Origin: Lanius collurio
Lineage: Eukaryota; Chordata; Aves; Passeriformes; Laniidae
Length of the DNA: 64,000 bases
Direction: 5' to 3'
Assembly (NCBI GenBank): GCA_020086605.1
Contig: JACBWW010000016.1
Span: 19,766,926-19,830,925, forward strand
Shown here: positions 49,001 through 60,700 of the stretch, piece by piece
How the letters are laid out: every line of letters starts with the position of its first letter
Position numbering within the stretch: position 1 is the stretch's first letter
Notes under the pieces: generated by a model
The model's database searches: none
Told to the model about the DNA's origin: nothing
The model's input: only the letters and a program-made list of their open reading frames with translations
Made by a program: the position numbers and the translations under genes

Positions 49001-51289
49001 TATTTCACACCTTCATTCAATACTCACATCTGTAGACATCAGCTATTTGGGGCAGGGGGAGGATCTCCAGGGATAAAAGTCTAAACAAATAAAGCCAAGG
49101 ACTTGTTTGCATCACACAACTGCTTACTCTGTGAATTACAACTACCTCACTTATTGTTGCTTCAGTCAGGAACTGTTCAAAAAGAACCTGGGTATCACCC
49201 TCTAATCAAATATGTCAAAACAGCAATCCAGCAAACAGTGAAATACAAGATACATAAATACTTATTAACTGATGTAATGTACAGTAGGGGAAGGAGGAAA
49301 TGTATAGTCAACTATGTGACAATTATTTCAAAGCACCTCACAATTAGCTTTGTTCAGTTATTTTAATTTTGTTTTTATTGGCAAGATGCAGCATGAAAAA
49401 ATCTACTAATTAGATAGGAAGTTCCCCTAAAGACATCTATCAACTGTTTCTATTAATACAGGCAACTGTGAGTAAGTAGGTAGGATGGAAAAACATTCAA
49501 AAACAACTTTTAGTTAATTAAATTGAGGTCTGGATGCAAAATTCTTTTCCCCCATCAACAAATGTTCAGTCACATTTCTCAGAAAATTGGAGTGAAAAAC
49601 AATCCTAAATCTGAGGAACCTGTCAGAATTTTGATTTCAATCAACTTTATTTCTCATAACTTCAACACAGTAACATCAACTATATTATCTCTATGGCTTG
49701 CTGAGCTCCACAGAGAAAGCCACTGCCAGCAGTAGTAAGAGCTGTGTGTTCACTGTTACAGGCATTACACAGGTGTAGGGTGGTAGAACTTTTTTAACAC
49801 TTACACTCCTTGGCCTTACATAGTTTCAGATTAACAGGTTGGAATACCATCAACTTCCAACTCTGGCTTCTCTCAGGTACACAACTAGGATTTTTTTTTT
49901 TCTTCCATCAACAAAGAAATTTAAAAAAACCTTTTGTGATACTCAAGCTGGCCAGCCAGCAATTGGCCATGTTGCTGTCTGATGGCTGTAGGTCAGCTGA
50001 GGTTAAATGGTGCAGGAATGCATCAACAGCTTCCAAGGAAAGATTTAGTTTTGGTGGGTTTCAGTAATACATGGTCATAACTTGAAGACAGTGTCCTCTG
50101 GTTCTAGTGGTGCTGCAGAGTAGCAGGGAAGGAAGCAGGGCAGTAGCATACCAATTAATACACATTCACTCAGTATTTACAGTCGGTGTGCTGCTCTGCC
50201 TGGGCAGCCCAGAAAGGGCAGAAAACAGCCACATCCTGTTCCCTGAGCAGCCCTCAGTGGGCCTCTGCTTGGATCCATTGTGGACACCTGGCATGGCATT
50301 AGGACCACAATTAGAGTGAGAGCTGCAGTTTGATCCCCACTGAGCTTAGCTGGCAGGTTTGCTGTGTGTGCTGGGTGTGGGAACCTGCCGGGCCTGGAGA
50401 GAGCAGACAGGGTGGACAGAGAGGAGGCAACAGGGACAAGCCCCTCAGCAGCAGAGGTGGTTGGGGATCCCGAGAGTCTCTCCAGCCTTGTGATGGGGCT
50501 CTAGGTGAGCAGGCAGCCACCCGTGGATCCATCTGGATCCATGTGGAAATCTGAGGGTGTCTCCTGCACACGCAGTGTGGGAACGCCTGCGAGCCAGGCG
50601 GAGTCCGGCTGCGTGGGAAGTGAAGGATGCAGAGCCACTTACAGGAGATTGACAAGGCAAGGTCTGCTGAAGGACAATCAAACAGAGCCTGTTCTCCCTG
50701 CAGATCTCGTACTGAGAGGGGCAGGTGAATGTCCAAGACTGAAAAGAAGCCCTGCTTTAATTCCTGCTGCGCACATACATAATGCAGGTAGCAGGAAAGG
50801 AACAGCTGAAGAGTGAATTTGCTAAACAGATCCAGCACACAGTGCTCTGTGTAGCATTTCTGCTCACATTTAGAAAATAACTAGATCTCATGCTTATTTT
50901 GCTTCCCTTCTCTATATCTAAATTCATATTCTTTACCACCTGCGTGTGCAGAATTGAATAAATAATGATTGCCACTGTGATAGAGAACTACTGCTAAAAT
51001 CCCAGTAAGTCATCAAATGGTTGTTACATACAAAGATAATGCAGTCAATAGAGAGGCTTTTTCAGCAGGGTTAGGCAGCAACACTATATGTGCATGTTTT
51101 ATTAGTTACAAAAATGGGTATTTCACTATAAGCACCACATGTAGATCAAACTGACAGACTCCTTTGGGATTAAGCCCCATCGCCTTCTGAATGCAAGACA
51201 AGCATAAAACCACTGCAGCAACGGGGAAAAAAGTCAGCTTGAAAATAATTAAACAGCAAGGCAGCCACCCATAATGATATTCAGCAGAA
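43083..51289. other. Intergenic or intronic DNA, no gene seen
   Basis: No exon is supportable. Two places look slightly exon-like: a minus-strand frame at 43689-43943 with a pyrimidine-rich tract and CAG before residue LQRYEQ, and a plus-strand TTTATTTTTCCCCCTACAG acceptor-like site ending at 48200. Neither has a matching strong donor or a domain. About 50.33-50.66 kb is G+C-rich with a loose cluster of CpGs and three GGATCC words. The rest is ordinary AT-rich DNA. Confidence 0.5.
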
Positions 51290-51680
51290 CACATTAGGGA
51301 CAGTTTGCTGGGAATGCACAAGAGCACTCCAGTTGTTTAATTAACATTGAAACGGCGGTTCCACAAGAACTAAAAATCCTGTTAATTTATGTGTCTCTTA
51401 ATGATGCTCATTTAAATACTGTCAACTTTTCTCCAGTTTAATATTCATGATTTTTAGTCATTAAAACACCACTCTCAGCTTGTGGATTCACTGAGAAACA
51501 CAAATTGTTTGATGATGATGTCAGTCCTTAAAAAAGTTTTTTTCCCCTAAAAGTGTAAATCTCTCAAAGCTCATCACGAGGGCCATTGTAGTCTGGTCTA
51601 TAAATACCATTTTTATCATTCCTATAATATAATAAACCACAATGTTCTCTCTCACCTTCAAAGATGAGCCCTGCTTGCAT
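51290..51680. promoter_or_regulatory. Candidate conserved noncoding element with homeodomain motifs
   Basis: Unique sequence dense in TAAT-type words: TTTAATTAAC at 51336-51345, then TGTTAATTTATG, CTTAATGATG and GTCATTAAAAC. A CTATAAATACC (MEF2-like) near 51600 and AACCACAATG (RUNX-like) at 51635-51644 follow. No repeat or ORF accounts for it. This is a candidate enhancer only. Confidence 0.25.
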
Positions 51681-51723
51681 AGTCAGGAGTTATTTATGTA
51701 AAGGTAGTTATCTTTTTATGACA

Positions 51724-51790
51724 GAGCATCTCAGCTGGTTAATGTAATGGCTTTATATATTGGGATACCGGGCTCAAGTCCCACTTTAGA
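51724..51790 (+). mobile_element. Possible tRNA-derived SINE head
   Basis: CATCTCAGCTGGTTAATG (about 51727-51744) matches a tRNA D-arm / RNA polymerase III A box (TAGCTCAGCTGGTTAGAG type) with few changes. GGGCTCAAGTCCC (51770-51782) matches a T-arm / B box (GGTTCAAGTCCC type) and can form a 3-bp stem with a 7-base loop. Spacing between the boxes is what a tRNA gives. The anticodon stem and acceptor stem do not pair, so it is not a working tRNA gene. It is best read as the eroded head of an old SINE (MIR-like or other tRNA-type); the tail family is not recognised. Confidence 0.45.
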
Positions 51791-54700
51791 TTATAAAAAC
51801 TATTTTCATCCAGGGTAGGAAACATTACATTAAAGATAATTTTAGTGCTGGAAAGACACTTGCAGCTGGATATTAAAAAGATACTGCCAATGTAGGCAGA
51901 AGTCAAATTTTGACCTCCCCAGAATCAGTATATCCATGGTCTGAATGAACACTTGGTTTCCTGGAACTTCTGAACCTTGTCCTTTCCACGTTTTGGCAAG
52001 TTTATACAGTATTTGATGCTGCCTCTTCCACAAAAACTATGATGGAGTCTCCTGTGACTGGGATTTGTTCAGAAAAATATTATATATTGATCCTGTACTG
52101 TAAGAGAAAATCCATTAAGGTTTTTATAAATTTTAAAAAATATGGCTTAATTGTACAGTTAATCTTCTCATTGTATAATGAGAATTTAGATTTCAAGGAA
52201 AAGCTGAACATTTTCCACAACACAGAGAGCAGGACATTTGGAACAGAAGTATGGACAACTACAGATGGACTTTAAATGATCTTCCCTTACAAGGGCACTT
52301 TTTTCCTACTGTTTTTTTGATGAGCACCAGCCCTTAACACCTCCTTAACTCTTTCCTCTGATGATGCCATGTTTTCCCGAGGAAGAGATATTATTTCTTT
52401 TATTCTACTTTTTAATATTCAAACAACTGGAAGTGTCTCTTATTGGATACTTTACTTTTTTTTCTCTAAGTGGACTGTAAAGATATTAACAAAAGACACA
52501 GGTTCAGGCTTAAAAGAGGTCATATACAAAGAGCAGATGAAATCTTGTTAGCACTCCAATTCCCACTGCATACTTTTAAGATCTAGCTGAGTTCCCTGTC
52601 TCAGAGTTTTTTTATTATTCCTGTCAGATTTACAGTACACATTGAAATGCAACAGTGCCATATAATTTTTCTGAAAGACAGTTTGTTTGGCATTTTAGAC
52701 AGACATCCAACACAACAAAATGTACTTTATTATACAGAGAGAAAAATATTCTGTGAACCAGGCAGCACAGAACTTACACTACCTGATAAGTAGGAAAGCC
52801 AATATTTAGCACCTACTTCTGCTCATTTCAGTTTTTGCATTTTATTCTTTCCCTGTTGTTTCATATTTACAATCTGCACTTCAGAACTAAATATCTTAAT
52901 GTAGTTTACCTCTGGAAAAAACAGTCATAACTAGATGGTCTAGACATAATCTTAATTACCAAAATGCTATCCCATGTCTGAAGTGATTTTATGCAGTTAC
53001 TGTTGTTATTTTCTTCCAGAAGTGTTTCAATTAAGGAAGTAATCTGTATTAACTTCTTGTGTACACATTTTAATGTAATATACCTTATTTTCAGCATCAT
53101 TCATCCCTGAAGAGATCTTTCTATTTATTTTAGTAGTCTAAATGTTCTTTTTTTCAGCAAAGGATTTTTTTTTCATTATACCTTATGGTGCCCTAATTAT
53201 TAAATGCAATTTCTTGGGGCCATAATTTTGGAATAAAGCCTGATACATAGTACTAGCATTAAATATATGACCATCTTTGTTCTGCTTTAATCCATAATAG
53301 ATTTTCCTCAGTAAAAATGCATTATAGCTCCAGATTGATCTGTGAATGGTCTCTGCAATTCCTCCCTCTTGTTATTCATGTTGATCCTACAAAAAAAAAT
53401 ATTAACTTTTTTTTTTTTACTTAAAAAAGACGCAAATCTTAAAGTAAAATACATTAATTATATCTGTGGCAACATCTGTCTGTTTACATCATTACAGATA
53501 AATTTGAGAACATAAACTTTATATGATAACTTCCACAGCTCTGTTCTTTTGGTATTTTTACTTCCATATCCAACCCTTTTGACATTGCTTTCAGGAGGCA
53601 GTGGAAACTTAGGCACTGCCTGTAAACTGGTTCCCAAGTGAAAGTTTCCATTACATTAAATTGGTATTTTGTATAGCCAGCTTGAAGTAATCAGCATATG
53701 ATATCTATTCCCAGTACATTTATTTACTAAACTTCTTCAGTGTCCCTAATCTTTGGCACTAATGGTTCAATAATTAAACAAATTATAATGAACAGTCTTC
53801 TCTTGTTCCTTGTTTTTGAAGCACTTGAATCCAATGCACAAGGAAAGTCGTTTCACATGCTAATTCAATTCTGAAAGCATTTTTCATGTTTCTCCAACAT
53901 CCCAATTAAACACAGAGATCCTACCAAGAAAAACAGAACATTTTCTCCGTACCTATACATTGTGAAAAAGCCTTGTTTTCAGAATCTGTGATGTGCTAAA
54001 TGTTGCAGAAGAATTTCTTGCTCTTACCTAAGGGAATTCTTTTCCTAAAACACAGATTGGTTTGCAACAGCATAATCTCTCTTGTCTCTGTCTCCACCAA
54101 GACTTAGTGGGAAACACTTGGCTCAGGAGGGAGGTTGATTAGGTTCATCCTGATTTGGAAGGAGTTTCAAAACTGTTTGTAAGGGTGGCAAGTTGTCAGC
54201 TAAGTATTCGATTTCCATCGAGAAAAGAGCCTTCCTGAAGGAGGAAGGTACTTGGGTCCCAAATATTTCAGAGAGGCATCCAGAAGTTCATGACTCTTCC
54301 CTACTTTTAATGTACCTATATTGCATTTTTCAGATGTTTTGAAACCCTGCAGTGTATCAGCAGCCCCTCCATGTTTTCATATTTATTAATATGCATTTGT
54401 GCAGAATTATGAAACTTGCATTTTACAGATCTCTTTATTTTGCTTGACCTTGTTTCTAAGCACTCCTTCTTCTTCTTAGGGCTCTCTCAGATCATCTATT
54501 AAAATTAAATCTGGCTGCTAATGTGTCTAACTTGTTCCCTATGGAGAAGAAAAAGTCCCAAAGACAGTAGTTGGCAAAAAGAAGTTCTTTCTGTGTTTTG
54601 GCTTTTGTTTACATCAGTAGTGGCTCTGAGAATGGATGTTTCACTTTTTTCCTCTCATCAAAATCTATCTCATTATGGCTCCTGCAAAGTGCAAACTTGT

Positions 54701-57700
54701 TGCTCTAAGTCTACATGTTTGTGACTATCTCATGCTTTTCCTAAATCCACTATGCAAGCAAACATATATCCCTTTATAATTATTTTAAAAGCTCCTTCCT
54801 AGGATTCTGAAGATAAATTCTGAAAGAGATTGCCCAGCATATAATTATTGTGTGATTTTCTGTTTTATTCACACTTTCTTTCAGTGCTATTTAATCTCCC
54901 TCTTTTCCTCTGACATGGACTTTATTTTTATGAATACCAATGCACAGTCAGAGATACTGCTGTTCTTATTCTAATACTGGGAATCTCATATAACTGACTT
55001 TTTGATATCAAAATTAAATCACCTGGAGTATGTATTTTGAGACATTCAGAGAAATAAATATATTCTGTTAAATCATAGAAATCTTCCAAAGTCCATCAAC
55101 TCTGGGGTTTATAAATTGATTCCAACATTTAAGCTTTTTCAGTGAAGCTGCTGGAATACTTGTTTATGTATCCTGGGCTGGGCTGATGCATCAACAATTA
55201 TCTGTGAATCCAGAGCTGCTGCAAGCACTAATCAAGCACTAAAATTTTGTAGGGGTAAACACCAGTGACAAAGCCATCTTTGTTCTGCATCAAGTTTAAA
55301 GCTTTTACAGTCCAGCTCTACTTGTGCAGGCATTGATAAAACTACAGTTTTTAATAGCAGCAAAACACTCCTTTATTGTCCTTTTGGTGCCATTAATTTT
55401 TCCCTTCAGGGGAGCTTCCTGGTGAATCACTACCCACATTGCCCTTTTTTACTGTTTTTCATTTGTGTTTTGGTGAGGTTTGGTTTTGTTTGGGTTTTTT
55501 TCTTTTTGGTAAAAGGTATCTTTTAATAGCTTGATTTTGTTCCATATTTAAAATCTGGTGTGCCATTTTCTGGTTTTACTTTTTCCATATTTAATAGCAA
55601 TATTAAGCTTTGGCTTTATTTAGTAGCATCTCCTCATTATCCTTTTAGTTTTTGGGGTTTTTTGTAGCTCCATATCTCCTAATCAGAATTCTGATTATAT
55701 TCAACATTGTACCAAATTTTAGCATAACTTTAAATTATAGGTTAGCCCTGTGCTACATTTTTGCTTTGTTCTACGTTTTCTGTAATCCATGTTAGTAAAG
55801 GCAAACGTTCTTAATGTTAGCTCCTGTAGTTGTTATTTGTTGGAAATTTGTTTCTTAAACTGTATCTTTTTAATTTAGTACAAAACTCATTATATACATT
55901 TTTTGCCATCAAGGCAATATTTTTTCACAGCACAAGCACTGTGTTTTATTACATTCAAAAGGCATCCCAATTCCCTTTCTCCTATAGTTAATGAGCCCTC
56001 AGGTGAAATACACTTAACTTGAGTCTAATCAGTGCCTATTTGTTCTTGCTTCCAGCAATGAGGTCAGGAACTTTTGGACTTCCCCTGGCACAGAGAAAGC
56101 ATGGGTTTGACTTACCTGATACATATTTAGGGTTGTTGAGAACTCTGGAGCATAGTGCTCCTATGGAGATGTTTGCAGATTTGTGTTAATAAAGTCCCCT
56201 TGGTTGCACACCACTGTTGTCTCTTTTGATGTCCAGAAAACTAATCACTATAATAATATAACTCTGCTATGCCTGGATGACTTCATTTACTGCATCCTCA
56301 AACCCTGATACTTCTTGAATTTTATTTGACTATAATAATGCAAACTTTCAGGCATCTGCTTGTCAAGGGGTGAACGACTTGTATGTCTGTGGCCACCTTT
56401 TCAAACACTGGTATTGTTCTCACACTTGTTTTTCAGTTCTATCCATTAGGTCATAGACTTCCCCTTGCTTGTTCCCTCTCTGTCCCCATGACTCTTGCAT
56501 AATTGGTTTTACATTGGCCCACTTTCAGTTGGAGATGTAGAAGGTATCCCTTGCTAGCACTGTAAAACAGCCAATTTGCAGATAGGAAGAATGTTCTCAT
56601 TGAAGGCTGGAGGTGGATGTTTGAATCTCCTCAGCTGGAGCAAAATTTAACCTAAATTCCTTCATTCCGAGAACATTCTCATCACAAGCTTTTGCTGCTT
56701 TGTCCTGTTCTTTTCCCATGCCCCTTGTGCATTTTAAGCATAGGAAGTATAACTGTCTTTGTACCTTGTTCAGAGAGTTCACTGACTGCAGACCTCAAAG
56801 AACTCCTCAAACACAAAAGAGGCAGAGTTTTGGATGTTTCCACTGGCACTGCCTATTGCCTAGTTTAAGTTTTCTCCCATTGCAATGTTTGTTGGCTTAA
56901 CTCTCCCATGTACAGAAATCTCAAGCACATGACTTTTACTTTTTAACTCTAATCCCACAACTGAGAACTCAGATTTTAGTCCAACACAAAGCATCAAGAC
57001 CCCTAGCTCCTTTTGGGGTCTATCCCATAAGTCTGGCATGTTGTTGCCCTGGATTCCTGAATCTGCAGCCTAAGAACCATCTATTTCCTACCCCAGCCAT
57101 ACCTCTGGTCCCAAAGATGCATGTCCCTGCCTAGTTCACCTGGGAACACCTTGACCTCTAGAAAAAAACTGACATAATAGTGTTACTAATCTTCTTTCAT
57201 AAAATAGCCAGGAAAAAAAAGACAGCTTTTCTTTAAAACAGTAATTAAATAACCATATTTCCTTCCTCCCAACAGCCCATAGAAAGGACACTTAAATAGG
57301 ACAAGGCAAAATCTTAATCCATCATAGCATAATAATGACATTGTTTGGCATGGGCAGAGAGTGATTCTACAGTATAGTGAATAATTTATAAAAATTATTT
57401 CAATTAGGGCATGAGTCATTTAAGTCAAAATTCAGCAAAGTGTTTAAGGACATGTTTAAATCACACAGACTGTGTGGTGCACACATTCTTCTTGTCTATA
57501 GTTGAACATTTTGTAATTCTTTGCCTTAGTTTGTTTTAGTAGGTCAGAAACGCAGGAGATGAAGTGACCCTAAAAAGATACAGTGCACAGTAGATTGGCA
57601 GTTATCTCTCAGCAGTTGCCTTTCAGCAGTTACCTTTTCCTTTTTTTTTTTTTTCCCCTAAGTAAAAATCAAACTAAGATTCTAGATTCTTAGGCATGAA

Positions 57701-60700
57701 GGAAAGGAGAGCACAGGATTTCATCTTCTGGATCAGCAACCAACTTCAGTAGGCTTTCCTTGCAAGAATGAACAATTATTTGGTCAGGAAGGACTTCACA
57801 GACTTCATGTGCTGCCCTGTGCTTAGTTCAACTGGACCTCTGTGTTCATCCTGTTGCAACACAAAGCATGTTTTGGTTAAAAACAGGTTTAGAGTGAATT
57901 CATAACTCTTTGTATAAAGAAGCCTCAGTACAACCCCCTCCACGTCTTGTGAGGAGCTGGACTCTCACATTTTCAGAGCTGGACTCTCACATTTTCAGAT
58001 GTGCTGCTCCTGCTGACAGCCAGTCAATGCCAGACTGACTGTCAAGAAAATTTCAGTGCAGATCCAGTAAAGATTCAGAGATCAGGCTTTATAAGGCGTT
58101 CCCCATCTCCCTCCTGCCCTTCATGAAACAGCAATACTCCTTCCAGAAGTAGGATTTGAGTGAGAGGTGCAGCCTTGCAGTAATTTACAAACAGCACAGC
58201 AATTTACAAACATATTTCATTACAGTTATCTATTTAGAAAATTAAAGTAAGATGTTTACCCTCCTAATTGACCATAGGGAACCAAATACTTTGTGAATTT
58301 AAATTATAACAGTGATTAAAATATAAGCTGCATTTTCTTAATATTCATAGTGATGGCTGGTACAAGCAGCATTAACATAAATTCACATATTTTCTTATCT
58401 CTCCAAACCCATACTTTTATTCAAATGAAAAGTTTATTATTTATTATTATCTTAGTGGGACTTGGAAAGAATAAAGAATCTAAGCTGTCATGTTTTCTCT
58501 CTCCCATATTTGCCAGGTTGCTTTGTGGTTCATTTATTTGTTAAATGTATTGATCTGCACCAGCCATTATGCATTTTATAAACAACTGTGGACTAATTGG
58601 TATTCATGTGTTGGGAGTATTTTTTTATAGTAATGAAGTGATACAGCAAAGTTTATAACCAAATGATAGTTCAGTGCCCTATTTTGAAGTTCAAATACTA
58701 AAAAAAGCCCACGCAAAAAAAATGTAAGAAATATTAAGCTAATTTTATAGAGGATTCCATTCTGTTCTCTGAAAATACAAGCAAAAGAACATGAGAGTAA
58801 AGCACTGCTGATCAAACCAGCCATTCAAGAACCACATAATCCTGTCTCTAGCTATGTGCATGAAGACAGCTTCACCCTTCTTGAATTACTTGCAGATCCT
58901 CAAAACAGCTTAAAACAACTTCTATTCATAAATAACACTGCCTACCTCACTTAAAACTCAACTCCAGCTTTTATCTCTTGTCCCTGGAAGGATGCTAAAA
59001 GCCAGTCCTGATTCTGAATAGATCCATGCAGACCAAAACCACAGCCCAGATTCCTGTTCTCACAAGAGCAATCTTTTGTTACAGTGTTTGTATACAAAAG
59101 TGTTTTCAAGCAGCAGTTTAGTAGTCCTTGCCTGAGCCTGTGACTTTGACCAGCACGGCAGTGAGTTAAATACTTGAATATTCTGAGAGATCTAATTTAC
59201 ATTCTTTTATGAATTTACTCCTTGCCTGGGGCCTGGCAGCATCAGCTGGCAGCAGGAGATATCAGGAGCAAACAGTCTCACTTCAGTGAAGCTACTTTAT
59301 TTTGATCCTACCTTGTGCCCTGCTGAGTTGTCCATGAGACTGTCCAACCTCAATTCCTCTGCTGCCAGAGGAGTTTTATTCTTCCTCACCCAAAGAACAA
59401 AACCACATCACCCACTTCCAACCTGTTGGGTGCAGCACTGTGTGGTGGCTCGTGGCAGCTGCCTCCCTCCCCTCCAGCCTGACCATCTGAGCAAAGGTAA
59501 ATGTGTTTGAAATGTCAAGATGAAGTCCAGAGACTTCTTGAATCCCTTCTCAGCAGCAAGGAGAGGGTTTCCACTGAGGGACAGGTCACCCTTCTTTCCA
59601 GGGTCAAGAGCTGGGTTTCCTGAGTGTATCCACTCTGACATTTGCTGTTACCCATAGAAAGCAGCAACACAGAAGAGTCATAAATTGTCTATTGGCTGGG
59701 TTCAGTTTTACTTCTGGTCAGCTGTGTGGCTTTACCTGGTAGAAATTAGGACTGAAGGCTTTTGAGCTAATATTAAACACCAACAAGTTTCCTGGTGTAT
59801 AAATAAACCTTGTAGCTACATGGTAAATATTATATCTGTGTTTACTTCTGCTTTAAAGGCTTCTTCACTAAAATTTGGGAATGAAAGTTGTCACCTTACT
59901 TTGCTAGCATGACAGAGCATGTAGTGATCCTTCTGTATTGTGCACACTGTCCTCTATGAGGAATAGATTAATGTTATTTTTTAAACTGTCATAATATACA
60001 ACAGTTTTAACCATTACAGCTGTTACTGCATTACATTGTGGTTTGCCATACATGCACAGGAAAAAATTCTCTCTGTTCTACAAATGGTAGAACAGCCATA
60101 GAAAAACAAAGGGAGCAAGATAAAAGTGGTGTATTTATTTTCACATCAAATCAGTTATGGATAAAATGTTGATCATAAAAATAAAATATTAACGTAATAG
60201 CTGTCTTCTTTTTGCTTTTCTTTTAGCTTCAAAACAGAGCTCATTAGACAGGTTCACCTTGTTTGTATGTGGGTTCCAGTCAGTACCACTTTAAGGTTTT
60301 CACAAACCAAAATGGTGTCTGACATGTCCTTTACTATAAGGGAACATTTCCTCATCTGAGGGATTCCACAGAGAATTAAACCGAAGCCAACAATCCCACT
60401 AATGTTACTTTCATTTTAGGCCTGAACACACCTTATGAAAACTGATGTAGTATCTGGAGCTTAAGAAAAAGTGAATGCTTTTGAAATCTGAGAGTTTATC
60501 TGGTTTCCAGGCCCTGTTCTGAGCCTGGAGAGGAGAATGTATTTCACCTTTTTCCTAGGCTTGCAAGAAAATCACACAAAAATGGTGTCACCCTGTAGAC
60601 TTAATTACTTCTCAGCACCACTAATAGAAATAGGGATGTTTCTCCATGTGACAGGCCCTGCAGTACAGAAGAAATAACTTCTGCTATTGCATGAGAACTG

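Noticed and set aside
50311..50838. 175-codon minus-strand frame in a G+C-rich patch
   Set aside because: Low-complexity Pro/Ser/Cys-rich tail, overlapping frames on the opposite strand, and no domain or splice structure.
51724..51790. Functional tRNA gene
   Set aside because: Acceptor and anticodon stems do not pair and no T-run terminator follows. Only the promoter boxes resemble a tRNA.
56000..57150. Stretch with old-LINE-like texture on the minus strand
   Set aside because: I could not align any block to a known consensus with confidence.
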